Shown here in pieces: positions 1-8,163 of a DNA stretch of 64,000 nucleotides (positions are counted from its first letter, which is position 1; each line of letters opens with the position of its first letter). The notes under the pieces were generated by a model. The model was not told where the DNA came from and did not search any database. It worked only from the letters and a program-made list of their open reading frames with translations. A program made the translations under genes and the position numbers. Where the stretch lies: positions 39,794-103,793 of the forward strand of contig NZ_AQUZ01000031.1 of assembly GCF_000372465.1 (NCBI RefSeq), read 5' to 3'. This DNA comes from Kribbella catacumbae DSM 19601 (GTDB lineage: Bacteria > Actinomycetota > Actinomycetes > Propionibacteriales > Kribbellaceae).

Positions 1-2908
1 CCAGCTGCCACACGCGGGCCGCGCGATCCAGGTAGCGGCGGGCAAATTCCACATTCCCGGTCTTCGCGTGCAGCTGCCCGAGGTCGTACGCCGCCTGCCC
101 CTCCACGCTGCGATCGCCCAGCCGGTGACCGATCTCGATCGCGTCCAGGAGCATCCGTCGTGCCGCCGCGCCGTCACCGAGGGCGATCAGCGCCCGCCCG
201 AGCTCAGCCCGCCCGTACGCCGCGCAGTGGTCGTCGCCCAGACTCGTGAAGATCGCCAAGGATGCCTGCAACTGCCGGACCGCCTGGTCGGGGCGACCCT
301 GGTGCATCCGCAGCGCGGCGATCCGGCGCCGGACCTTCGCTTCGCGATGTGAGTCGCCGAGCCGGACCCCGACCAGGAACGCCTCGGCCAGATACCGCCC
401 GGCGGTGACCGGATCGTTGCGGCTCAGCCAGATCGAGGAAGCCGCGCTCCGGGCCACTGCTTCCCCGTTCTTGTCGCCCACCTCGACCAGCGCCTGGACC
501 GCCCGCTCGTACTGCGTCAGCGCTTCGTCCGGCCGGCCCCGTTCGCGCAGCCAGGTGCCCAGAGCGACGGCGGCGATCCCGGTGCCCTGCCGATCCCCGA
601 TCTGCTCGAAGATCGAGACTGCCTCGTTCAGGTGATGCCTGGCCGCGTCCCAACTGTCCTGGTAGATCGCGAGCTGGCCGAGGTTGCGATGCATGATCGC
701 CTCGCCGCGCCGGTCCCCGCAGGCGATCGCGCTGCTCAGGCCGGGCTGGTGCGACTCGTTCCAGTCGTCGAAGTACGCGCGCATGTCGAGGTACGGGCCC
801 CAGGCGGCGGCGATCCGCCAGGCGTAGTCGTGCAGCCCGTTCTGTGCGGCCGCACGGATCGCCGGGGCGAAGGTGGAACGCTCGGCGTCGAACCACGCGA
901 TCGCGTCCGACGGGGTGAACGGCTGCGGGTCCGGGGCGAGCAGCGGGCCGGTGTGCTCGAGCACACCGAAGTACCCGAACGGCAACGCCGCCGTGGCCCG
1001 GCGCACCTTCTGCAGCAGGGAATCGAAGACGGTCCGCAGGTCCTTGGTCGCCTGCGCCTTCTGCTCCTCGTCGCCGACACCGATGGCGTGCAACCGCAGC
1101 AGATCGTGCACCCGGTAGCGCGCCGTACCGTTCGCGTCGACCGAGTTGATCTGCACCAGGTTGACCTCGATCAGCCGGTCCATGCTGCGGCGTACCGAGG
1201 ACGGCGTGGCGATCGACTCCAGGATGCGGGCCGAGAACTCACCGACCGCGAAGTGACCGATCAGCCGGTAGAGCCGGGCCTCCTCGGCGCTCAGCGAGTC
1301 GTAGCTCAGGTCGGCACTGGTCCGGACGGCGAGCTCACCGATGCTCAGCTCGTCCAGCCGGTGGGTCTCGTCGCGAAGCCGCCGGGCCAGCTCGGCCGGG
1401 CTGAGGTCAGGACGCTGGGCCAGCCGGCTGGCGACGATCCGGATCGCGAGCGGCAGATTCCCGCAGGCTTGGAGGATCTCGGTGGCCGCCGGTGAACCGA
1501 TGTCGACTCGGCCGGCACCCGCGACCTGGCGGAGCAGCTCGGCCGCCTCGCCGTCGTCGAAGGTGTCGAGCGGCGTACTGTCCGCGCCGGCCAGATCCAT
1601 CAGCCGGTTCCGGCTGGTGATGACGACGGCCGATGCCCCGGTGCCCGGCATCAGCGGCGCGATCTGGCTCGCGGCCGCGACGTCGTCGAGGATGATCAGC
1701 ACCCGCCGGCTGGCGAGTTCGGACCGCAGAGCAGCCGATCGCCGCTCGGGATCAGCCGGTACCGCGGAGTCCGACATGTTGAGGCTCAGCAGCAGATCGG
1801 TCAGCGCGGCCGCGGGGTCGCGGGGCTCGGTGGCGCCGCGCATGTCCAGGTAGATCTGGCCGTCCGGGAACGATTCCCGCACGAGGTGCCCGAGCCGGAT
1901 CGCGAGCGAAGTCTTGCCCGTTCCCGGGGCGCCGGAGATCACCGCGATCGGCGGGCGGACCGGGTCGCGGCCACAGACGAGATCGCGCAACTGCTCCAGA
2001 TGTTGCCGTCGGCCACTGAAGTCGGCCAGGTCGAGTGGGAGCTGGCTGGGCGGCCGATGCGGCACCGTGAGCACCGGCGACGCCATCGGTCCGGCGGGTT
2101 CCGGCTCGGCGCGTTTCGGCGTACGGGTGTCGGCTGGGATGCCCGGGTCGGGCCAGTTGGCCGAGCGGCCGTTCTCCGCGCGGGCACCGGCTGCTTCGAG
2201 TTCGGGGCCGGGCTTGACGTCCAGCTCGTCGGCAAGGGTCTGCACGGCCTTCGCGTACGCCGCTCTGGCTTCGCCGGCCCGCCCGGCGGCGAGCAACGCG
2301 TCGACGAGTCGCCGCCACAGCTGTTCGTCGTACGGGTCCTCGGTGAGGCGACCGCTGAGCAGTACGGCGGCACCGCTGGCGTCGCCGTACTCGAGTCGCA
2401 GGTCGAGCAGTGTGTCCACCAGCCCCCGGTACTGCGCGTCGAGGCGGGCGATCGAGCCTTCCCAGGCGGACGGGATGGCCAGGTCCTCGAGCGGGTGCCC
2501 GCGCCACAGCGAGTAAGCGCTGGACAGGACGAGCATGGCCTCGCGCTTGTCACCCGCGTCGCGCAGGTGACCGCCTTCGGCGAGCAGGGACTCGAACAGG
2601 CTCGCGTCGAGCTCGTCGACGCCGACCCCGATGCTGTAGCCGGCCGCGGAGGTGTCGATCGGCGCGGGCAGCCCGGCCTCCTTCAGGACACCGCGCAGGG
2701 CCCTGACGTAGGTGCGGATGTTGGCCGTCGCCGAGCGGGGCGGGGTGCCCTCCCAGAGCGCGTCAGCGATCAGGTCGGTGGAAACGAACCGGTTGGGGTG
2801 CAGGAGCAACGTCGCGAGCAGCTGCCGCGGCTTACTCGCGCGGAGCGGCTGACCCTGGACATGAGTGAGCCGCAGAGGTCCGAGGATCTCGTACCTCAGA
2901 CTGTCCAC
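1..2908 (-). CDS. SARP-family regulator with NB-ARC and TPR regions (3' end outside window)
   Basis: The frame is open from a GTG at 2908 to the left edge, about 969 codons, so the C-terminus is missing. The N-terminus has the winged-helix DNA-binding domain and bacterial transcriptional activation domain of AfsR/DnrI/RedD-type activators, with motifs such as LRASKPRQLLATLLLHPNRF and ANIRTYVRALR. A Walker A motif, GAPGTGKTS, near residue 325 marks an NTPase (NB-ARC) domain. The part next to the window edge reads as tetratricopeptide helices (AYDLGQLHAKTGN). Family members are cytoplasmic activators, often of secondary metabolism; the targets here are not visible. A purine-rich GAGGGCAGG lies just upstream of the GTG. 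Confidence 0.85.
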   Translation of the reverse strand, partial: MDSLRYEILGPLRLTHVQGQPLRASKPRQLLATLLLHPNRFVSTDLIADALWEGTPPRSATANIRTYVRALRGVLKEAGLPAPIDTSAAGYSIGVGVDELDASLFESLLAEGGHLRDAGDKREAMLVLSSAYSLWRGHPLEDLAIPSAWEGSIARLDAQYRGLVDTLLDLRLEYGDASGAAVLLSGRLTEDPYDEQLWRRLVDALLAAGRAGEARAAYAKAVQTLADELDVKPGPELEAAGARAENGRSANWPDPGIPADTRTPKRAEPEPAGPMASPVLTVPHRPPSQLPLDLADFSGRRQHLEQLRDLVCGRDPVRPPIAVISGAPGTGKTSLAIRLGHLVRESFPDGQIYLDMRGATEPRDPAAALTDLLLSLNMSDSAVPADPERRSAALRSELASRRVLIILDDVAAASQIAPLMPGTGASAVVITSRNRLMDLAGADSTPLDTFDDGEAAELLRQVAGAGRVDIGSPAATEILQACGNLPLAIRIVASRLAQRPDLSPAELARRLRDETHRLDELSIGELAVRTSADLSYDSLSAEEARLYRLIGHFAVGEFSARILESIATPSSVRRSMDRLIEVNLVQINSVDANGTARYRVHDLLRLHAIGVGDEEQKAQATKDLRTVFDSLLQKVRRATAALPFGYFGVLEHTGPLLAPDPQPFTPSDAIAWFDAERSTFAPAIRAAAQNGLHDYAWRIAAAWGPYLDMRAYFDDWNESHQPGLSSAIACGDRRGEAIMHRNLGQLAIYQDSWDAARHHLNEAVSIFEQIGDRQGTGIAAVALGTWLRERGRPDEALTQYERAVQALVEVGDKNGEAVARSAASSIWLSRNDPVTAGRYLAEAFLVGVRLGDSHREAKVRRRIAALRMHQGRPDQAVRQLQASLAIFTSLGDDHCAAYGRAELGRALIALGDGAAARRMLLDAIEIGHRLGDRSVEGQAAYDLGQLHAKTGNVEFARRYLDRAARVWQL

Positions 2909-2980
2909 TTGCCTGCCCTCTCAACTGTTGGCCCGCCCCATCGTGTCATCCCGCCGTGCTCGCCGGGAAGGTTCGGGACT

Positions 2981-3014
2981 GCGATATACGTCGCGATGTA
3001 CGCGCGATGTATCC
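2981..3014. promoter_or_regulatory. Direct repeats upstream of the SARP gene
   Basis: Three copies of GCGATRTAY begin at 2981, 2993 and 3004, a period of 11-12 bases, about 75-100 bases upstream of the regulator's GTG. SARP activators typically bind short direct repeats spaced about one helical turn apart. An autoregulatory or partner-regulator site is therefore plausible, but this is inferred from spacing alone. Confidence 0.35.
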
Positions 3015-3108
3015 GCACCCGGCATCGTGGTGGACGGTACCGGGGGGAGGGCAGGCCCGGGAGTGACGAGTGACCATCGTCGCGCCCGGGCCTGAATTTC
3101 GGAACCTC

Positions 3109-3163
3109 AGGGCACTGAGCATCGGCCGGTGGGGGCACTTGGCCGGGGGGAGCCCAGTGCCCT
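3109..3163. terminator. Inverted repeat downstream of lemA
   Basis: AGGGCACTG at 3109-3117 pairs with CAGTGCCCT at 3155-3163. The loop contains further GGCC-rich pairing. It lies just after the lemA stop on the minus strand and has no T-tract, so a terminator role is only likely. Confidence 0.35.
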
Positions 3164-3181
3164 ATCGACTACCGGCTGTGG

Positions 3182-4006
3182 TTACTGACCGCCGCCGGTG
3201 AAGGGCGGCTGGCCGTCCTTCGGACCGGGGGCTCCCGCAGGCGGCCCGCCGACCGGGGGCTGACCCTGGTACGGCGGCTGACCGCCGGCCGGCGGGAACT
3301 GCGGCTGCTGCTGGTACTGCGGCTGCTGCTGCTGGTAGCCACCCTGGTTCTGGCCCGGCATCTGCGGCTGGATCTGGCCCGACGACTGCACGCCCGGCTG
3401 CATCTGCGGCTGCGGCTGCTCGCCCTCGACCGAGCCGATGGTGCCGAACGAGACCTGCGGGACCGAGCGGACCTGCTCGTCCTTGACCTCGAAGTAGCCG
3501 GCCTTCTCGAACTTGAAGCCGTTCGCGATCAGGTTCGAGGGGAACGCCTCGATCCGGGTGTTGTAGTCGCCGACGTTGGCGTTGTAGAAGCGCCGGCCGG
3601 CCGCGATCCGGTCCTCGGTGTCGGTCAGCTCGCGCTGCAGGTTGAGGAAGTTCTGATTCGACTGCAACTGCGGGTAGGCCTCGACCGAGATCATCATCTG
3701 CCGCAGCGCGCCGGACAGCTCACCCTCGGCGGCGGCCCGCTGCTCCGGGTTCGCGCCCTGCACGTTCACCGCCTGGGTGCGCAGCCGGGCGACCTCCTCG
3801 AACACGTGCCGCTCGTGCGCGGCGTACGCCCGGACGGTCTCGACCAGGTTCGGGATCAGGTCGTAGCGCCGGTGCAGCTCGACGTCGATCTGCCGCCAGG
3901 ACTCCTGGATCAGGTTCCGCTGCTTGACGAACCGGTTGTACGAGACCATCAGCGCGATGGCCAGAATCACGACGATCGCGACGATGATGACGATGACGAG
4001 GGTCAT
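3182..4006 (-). CDS. lemA: LemA family membrane protein
   Basis: The 274-residue protein begins with one hydrophobic N-terminal helix (about residues 3-23). The LemA helical core follows, recognised by NRFVKQRNLIQESWRQIDVE, RRYDLIPNLVETVR and the LQREL..TEDRIAAGRRFYN segment. The usual LemA core ends near residue 185. The remaining ~85 residues are low-complexity Q/P/G-rich (repeats like QYQQQPQ), a tail seen in some actinobacterial members. LemA proteins are membrane-anchored helical bundles of uncertain biochemical function. The start ATG is preceded by AGGGAA. Downstream on the same strand is the SARP regulator, separated by ~270 bases. Confidence 0.9.
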   Translation of the reverse strand: MTLVIVIIVAIVVILAIALMVSYNRFVKQRNLIQESWRQIDVELHRRYDLIPNLVETVRAYAAHERHVFEEVARLRTQAVNVQGANPEQRAAAEGELSGALRQMMISVEAYPQLQSNQNFLNLQRELTDTEDRIAAGRRFYNANVGDYNTRIEAFPSNLIANGFKFEKAGYFEVKDEQVRSVPQVSFGTIGSVEGEQPQPQMQPGVQSSGQIQPQMPGQNQGGYQQQQPQYQQQPQFPPAGGQPPYQGQPPVGGPPAGAPGPKDGQPPFTGGGQ

Positions 4007-4071
4007 TTCCCTGCTCCCGAGTGTTGGGTACGACTCCCAGCGACTCTAACGCTGCCCAGGTCCGTCCCCAC

Positions 4072-4752
4072 TCACCCCGCGTACTGGTCCCGGGGGATCT
4101 CTTCGATCAGGGTGGCCAGGAAGTCCAGCCGACGGCGGAGTTCTTCCTCGGTGTGGTGGCCGCGGTGCCAGCCGATCAGGTCGCCGCCCGACAGCCGCCA
4201 GCCCAGCTCCCCGCGGTCCATCAGCAGGTTCATCATCCGCGGATGGATCACTGCCCGCGCGTACCACGTGTCGTCGGCGGTGATCCTGAACAGCCGGTTG
4301 AACTCTTCGCTCTCGAACGCGATGTCCTGCTCACCCGTCAGCAGGTCGGCGACCTTCTCGCCCAGCAGGTTCTCGTGCTGCACCTGCAGGTACGGCAGGC
4401 TCCCGGGCAGCTGCATCACGACGACCCCGAACCGGTTGACCCACCCAGCGCCCCGGGCCTGCGGGAACAAGCCCTGCCGGGTCTCGTAGCTGTAGTCGAA
4501 CGCGATGAACTTCCGCGCTCCCCAGCTGCCGCGGATCACGTTGGCGACGTCCCGGTGGTCGCCCCGGCCGAACGGGTCACCCGGCCACCGGTCGCCCAGC
4601 GCGGGCTCGGCATCGTAGTACCGCCAGCCGCTCTTCGAGGCGATCGTGCTGACCGCCTGGCCCCGGTCGTCGGCCCGGCGTTTGCGGTAGAGGTTGCTGA
4701 CGACCGCGGCCGCGACGATGACGAGTAGCGGCAGCAGAGCTGAGTAGTCCAC
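4072..4752 (-). CDS. Membrane-anchored hypothetical protein, paralogue of the upstream neighbour
   Basis: The 226-residue protein starts at a GTG and has one N-terminal transmembrane segment followed by a soluble domain. It shares a string of motifs with the gene at 4790-5494: FIAFDYSYET, GVVVMQLPGSLPYLQV, FNRLFRI..DD, AVIHPRMMNLL and RGELGWRLSGGDLIGW. The two are a tandem duplication. I do not recognise a named family or catalytic motif. The domain is predicted to face one side of the membrane from its single anchor. Confidence 0.75.
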   Translation of the reverse strand: MDYSALLPLLVIVAAAVVSNLYRKRRADDRGQAVSTIASKSGWRYYDAEPALGDRWPGDPFGRGDHRDVANVIRGSWGARKFIAFDYSYETRQGLFPQARGAGWVNRFGVVVMQLPGSLPYLQVQHENLLGEKVADLLTGEQDIAFESEEFNRLFRITADDTWYARAVIHPRMMNLLMDRGELGWRLSGGDLIGWHRGHHTEEELRRRLDFLATLIEEIPRDQYAG

Positions 4753-4789
4753 CGGCAGAGCTTCTCAGCCGGTAGGTGTCACCACGCGG

Positions 4790-5494
4790 TCAGCCGGTGA
4801 CGCGGGGGTCGATGCCGGCGTAGTCGCGCCAGACGTACGGCGGGACGTTGTCGACGACCAGTTGCAGGAGCTGGAGGCGGTTCATCACCTCGACGGGTGA
4901 GTGGGCGCCGGAGTCCCAGCCGACCAGGGAGTTGCCCTCGATCCGCCAGCCGATCTCACCGCGGGTGAGCAGCATCTCCATCATCTGCGGGTGGATCACC
5001 GCGTGCCCGAAGCGCTGGTCGTCGGCCAGCACCCGGAAGGCGCGGTTGAACTGCTCGCTCTCGAACTGGAGGTCGGCGAAGCCCAGCGCGTTCATCACCG
5101 CGCCACCGAAGATGCCCTCGTGGGTGACCTCGAGCTTCGGCAGGGCGCCCGGCAACTGCATCACCACGACGCCGAACTTGTGCGTCGTGGTCCGCCGTCC
5201 GCCTTTCCCGTTGCTCGTGTGGGTCTGGTAGCTGTAGTCGAAGGCAACGATCTGCCGGCCCTGGTACCCACCGGCGAGCACATTGCGGACCCGCCAGTTG
5301 TCACCCTTCTGGAACGGCGTGCCGGCCCACTGGCCGGCCAGCGCGTGGTTCTGCGGCTGATAGCTGAAGCCGAGCTGGGCGGCGAAGGCAGCGAACTCCT
5401 CGCGCCGCTTCTTCGCCATCACATGGCTGACATAGGCAGCCACGCCGACGACCAGCAGACCGACGACGACCATCACCGCCATGCTCGTGGTCAC
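4790..5494 (-). CDS. Membrane-anchored hypothetical protein, coupled to pyrE
   Basis: The 234-residue protein has an N-terminal transmembrane helix (about residues 5-25), a short basic KKRREE stretch, then a soluble domain. That domain has the same motifs as the downstream paralogue: IVAFDYSYQ, FGVVVMQLPGALPKLEV, FNRAFRVLADD, AVIHPQMMEMLL and RGEIGWRIEGNSLVGW. Its ATG overlaps the pyrE stop as ATGA (5491-5494), implying translational coupling. Function is not known. The link to pyrE may be only positional. Confidence 0.75.
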   Translation of the reverse strand: MTTSMAVMVVVGLLVVGVAAYVSHVMAKKRREEFAAFAAQLGFSYQPQNHALAGQWAGTPFQKGDNWRVRNVLAGGYQGRQIVAFDYSYQTHTSNGKGGRRTTTHKFGVVVMQLPGALPKLEVTHEGIFGGAVMNALGFADLQFESEQFNRAFRVLADDQRFGHAVIHPQMMEMLLTRGEIGWRIEGNSLVGWDSGAHSPVEVMNRLQLLQLVVDNVPPYVWRDYAGIDPRVTG

Positions 5495-6039
5495 GAGCCG
5501 AGGCCAAGCTCCTCGAGGCCGAACACCGAGCGGTACTCCAGCCCCTCCGACTCGACCTTCTCCTGCGCGCCGGTCGCCCGGTCCACGATCACCGCGACGG
5601 CGACCACCTCGGCACCGGCCTCGCGCAACGCCTCGACCGCGGTGAGTACCGAACCACCAGTTGTCGAAGTGTCCTCGACCGCGAGCACCCGGCGGCCCTT
5701 CACGTCCGGACCCTCGATCCGGCGCTGCAGCCCGTGCGTCTTCTCAGCCTTGCGGACGACGAACGCGTCCAGCTTGCGGCCCTGCTGAGCGGCCGCGTGC
5801 AGCATCGACATCGCCACCGGGTCCGCCCCGAGGGTCAGCCCGCCGACGGCGTCGTACTCGAGATCCGCGGTCAGCTCCAGCAACGCGGGCCCGATCAGCG
5901 GCGCCGCCTCGGCGTCCAGCGTGATCCGGCGCAGGTCGACGTAGTAGTCGGCTTCCTTGCCCGAGGCCAGCGTCACCCGCCCGTGCACGACCGCCTTGTT
6001 CTTCACCTGGTCCAGCAACGCAGCGCGATCAAAGCTCAT
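5491..6039 (-). CDS. pyrE: Orotate phosphoribosyltransferase
   Basis: The enzyme converts orotate and PRPP to orotidine 5'-phosphate in de novo pyrimidine synthesis, in the cytoplasm. The 182-residue protein has the PyrE signature: GRVTLASGKEADYYVDLR near the start, GLTLGADPVA, the flexible-loop lysine region VRKAEKTHG, and the PRPP-binding motif VLAVEDTSTTGGS. Length is typical for actinobacterial PyrE. The stop overlaps the next gene by ATGA. The accessory cassette at 6.1-8.0 kb lies immediately upstream. Confidence 0.95.
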   Translation of the reverse strand: MSFDRAALLDQVKNKAVVHGRVTLASGKEADYYVDLRRITLDAEAAPLIGPALLELTADLEYDAVGGLTLGADPVAMSMLHAAAQQGRKLDAFVVRKAEKTHGLQRRIEGPDVKGRRVLAVEDTSTTGGSVLTAVEALREAGAEVVAVAVIVDRATGAQEKVESEGLEYRSVFGLEELGLGS

Positions 6040-6094
6040 AGCGCCCGAGCATAGAAGGTCGCCGGTTCCGCCCTACGCCTAACCCAGTAGTCGG

Positions 6095-6631
6095 TTAGTC
6101 TGCCACCGCCGCGCTGCTGACCTTTACGGCCGTCACGGCTCGAGGCTGCGAGGCCCCCCTGAGCAGCATGCCAAGAACGAGCGGGTTCAGTTGCAGCCGA
6201 GCGGTATGAGATTGGAACAGTTCGCGAGCATAGGGATAGGCAGCAAAGAAGCCCGTGTTGCCGGCGATAGCGTCGGCAGCCTCATCATCAGGCTCGAAGC
6301 CATCGAGGATCTCGTAATCGACCACGAAGGTCGCAGCCAACTCGGCCACGGTGGCACCCTCGCCATCGGCCAGATCCAGCTGCCAGGTGAAGCGGTTGGC
6401 CATGAAGCTCTTTCCCACCACGAAGGAGACCTCGGACGAAAGCCTCGCGTCCACCGGCTCGGCACTGCCCTCATGCCTCTTGGCGCTGAACTCGATCAGT
6501 CGGATGTTGGCAAGCTCGCAATGATCGAGCAATGCTTGCATTCGAGCCTTCAACTGCTCATCATCGATGCTCGCAGGCTGCACGGCAGCCGTCCGGCCTA
6601 CCTCAGCACCTGGCTGCATCTTGGGTACCAC
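6095..6631 (-). CDS. SecB-like chaperone of an apparent toxin-antitoxin-chaperone cassette
   Basis: The 178-residue protein (GTG 6631; an ATG at 6619 is an alternative) resembles SecB. It has an early strand region (LANIRLIEFSAKR), alternating beta strands (SSEVSFVVG, FTWQLDLADG, LAATFVVDYEIL) and a C-terminal FFAAYPYARELFQSHTARL. The last matches the SecB hallmark F-PYARE-----SR followed by NPLVLG. SecB is otherwise rare in actinobacteria. The well-studied case there, Rv1957 of Mycobacterium tuberculosis, protects the antitoxin of a HigBA-type module. The gene overlaps the end of the upstream HTH gene by up to 29 bases, so the two are almost certainly co-translated. GC content is visibly lower than in flanking genes. 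Confidence 0.7.
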   Translation of the reverse strand: MVPKMQPGAEVGRTAAVQPASIDDEQLKARMQALLDHCELANIRLIEFSAKRHEGSAEPVDARLSSEVSFVVGKSFMANRFTWQLDLADGEGATVAELAATFVVDYEILDGFEPDDEAADAIAGNTGFFAAYPYARELFQSHTARLQLNPLVLGMLLRGASQPRAVTAVKVSSAAVAD

Positions 6632-7196
6632 GAATCACCGGAACAGTAGCCTCTTCATGCCTCACCATGGTCCATTCAGGAACCATCGCCAGTGTCGGCT
6701 TGTTCGACCAGCAGTGCCGCATCCGCTGAATCGCCCTGTTGGCGTCGGTTACCTCGTGTGGTGAAAGCGGATAGCCACTTGGGCAAGGAATCGAGTTGTC
6801 AACGAGCCATCGGTATACGTCATGGGCAGCCCAGACCCTCACCCGGTCGCCAACAGAATCCAGCGCGGAGGGAAACTTACCGGGGCCACGTTTGCCGATT
6901 GTCCACAGGCGGACAGTTTCGCGGTTTACGCCCACCATCACCGCGATATCAGGCACAGCCATGAGCGACAATTCATGTCGGAGCGGCTCAGCAAGATTAT
7001 CAACCGACCTGATCCTGTTGACCAGTGATTCGACAGCTTCAACGGCGGAGTCCGCGGACAGAGTCGCCTCTACCCTGGTTTGGCCATCGACAGCGCAAAA
7101 GCTCGCGTCAGGCACAGCCGCCGCAATCAGTTCCATTCGATCCAGGTCCTCAATATCCAGCCGATCGTAAGAAACCGAGATCTGGTAAGTGGACAT
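6603..7196 (-). CDS. HTH DNA-binding protein, candidate chaperone-dependent antitoxin
   Basis: The protein is 197 residues from ATG 7196, chosen over an upstream start because AAAGGGGG sits correctly before it. Residues ~1-70 look like a small alpha/beta domain (YQISVSYD, TRVEATLSADSAVEAV). Residues ~77-130 contain a helix-turn-helix: MAVPDIAVMVGVNRETVRLW followed by a wing and VWAAHDVYRWL. The last ~60 residues form a tail with exposed hydrophobics (HCWSNKPTLAMVPEWTMVRH), reminiscent of the chaperone-addiction tails of SecB-dependent antitoxins. A 36-bp palindrome lies 47 bases upstream of the ATG. The start of the SecB-like gene lies inside this gene. The antitoxin role is inferred from context. 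Confidence 0.6.
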   Translation of the reverse strand: MSTYQISVSYDRLDIEDLDRMELIAAAVPDASFCAVDGQTRVEATLSADSAVEAVESLVNRIRSVDNLAEPLRHELSLMAVPDIAVMVGVNRETVRLWTIGKRGPGKFPSALDSVGDRVRVWAAHDVYRWLVDNSIPCPSGYPLSPHEVTDANRAIQRMRHCWSNKPTLAMVPEWTMVRHEEATVPVIRGTQDAARC

Positions 7197-7242
7197 ACTT
7201 CCCCCTTTGAGCGCGGGCCGCTCTTCCCGCGAAGCCAAAGAT

Positions 7243-7278
7243 AGCATCCTCTGTTGGCAGTTGCCAACAGAGGATGCT
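7243..7278. promoter_or_regulatory. 17-bp-arm perfect palindrome between HicA-like and HTH genes
   Basis: AGCATCCTCTGTTGGCA at 7243-7259 is perfectly mirrored at 7262-7278 with a 2-base centre. The right arm reaches the stop codon of the HicA-like gene. On the minus strand the repeat is followed by TATCTTTGG rather than a T-run. An operator for the HTH protein, driving the HTH-SecB genes, is therefore favoured over a terminator. A cruciform or mRNA processing hairpin is the alternative. Confidence 0.6.
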
Positions 7279-7961
7279 CATAGGTCGGCGATGATCATCT
7301 TGGCCTCAGAGCGGATGGCTTCGCACCGACTGCGGAGGCTCCGCGATTCCCTATCCTTCTCGTCAGCGACCAACCGCGCCGCGGATATGGCGCGGGTCTC
7401 GGCAAACCTGGCAAGGTCGATCGGCCCCGAATCGGCCGGCGCGCCAGCCTCGCTTCTGGAGTGACCGGCCGAGTGTTCAGCCGTCACCGCTCTCTCCTCC
7501 TGATCCGTAGCCAGGTCGAGCAGTCGCTGCGCCTCATCCGAAGCCTCCATGGCCGCGGCGAGGAAGTCCTCCATGAGTTCACGGTGACCGCGAGCTTCAA
7601 TCAATGCGCGGGCCGCCTCCAAGGCTTTGCCAGCCGAGGCAACCAGGGCCTTCGCCTGAACCATCAGATCGCGCGGCACGGCAACCCGGTCATGCGGACA
7701 TTTACGCATAAAGCTATCGAGTGCTCGCGCGGCTTCACTCCCATCGGCAGAACCCGACGTGGACATGACAATGGTGGCACACCGTTGGTCCGCCGGTAGG
7801 TTCGGATCGCTGCAAGTGATCGCGCCCCAAACCTTGGCACCGCCAGCCGATTTCTTAAGCCACCATCCGCCCCGCCGTGCTCGCTGCAGCGCTTTCTGTG
7901 CTTCAGGCCGTGAATGCTCCGCCCACTGCTCGGCAGGAGATTTCCACCCAGCCTTCGCCAT
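7278..7961 (-). CDS. HicA-like N-terminal domain fused to an alpha-helical region; candidate toxin
   Basis: The protein is 227 residues from ATG 7961, preceded by GAGGGGGATGG. Residues ~20-85 (GGWWLKKSAGGAKVWGAIT, then CATIVMSTSGSADGSEAARA, then RKCPHD) look like the small dsRBD-type alpha-beta-beta-beta-alpha fold of HicA mRNA interferases. The canonical catalytic histidine after the first strand is not evident. The remaining ~140 residues are long charged helices, probably coiled coil. The gene comes first in a cassette with an HTH gene and a SecB-like gene, the order toxin, antitoxin, chaperone. Assignment as a toxin is inference; an RNA-binding partner without nuclease activity is possible. 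Confidence 0.45.
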   Translation of the reverse strand: MAKAGWKSPAEQWAEHSRPEAQKALQRARRGGWWLKKSAGGAKVWGAITCSDPNLPADQRCATIVMSTSGSADGSEAARALDSFMRKCPHDRVAVPRDLMVQAKALVASAGKALEAARALIEARGHRELMEDFLAAAMEASDEAQRLLDLATDQEERAVTAEHSAGHSRSEAGAPADSGPIDLARFAETRAISAARLVADEKDRESRSLRSRCEAIRSEAKMIIADL

Positions 7962-8163
7962 CCATCCCCCTCGTCGCATCCGGCGTTGGCTACGACATCG
8001 GGGCCCATCCTCCCGCCCGGTTCGCAGCCAATAACCAAGAGTAAGGGGTGCCACCGACAGTTTCTTAATGACAACGGGCGACAGGCTTAAGGAACCGACT
8101 CATGTCCTAACGGATGATCCGGCAAATCAGCCCTCCGTCTGCGGCGATGCGCCGTACAAGCGG

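Noticed and set aside
7243..7278. Rho-independent terminator
   Set aside because: Neither strand has a T-run after the stem, and the position between two genes of one cassette fits an operator better.
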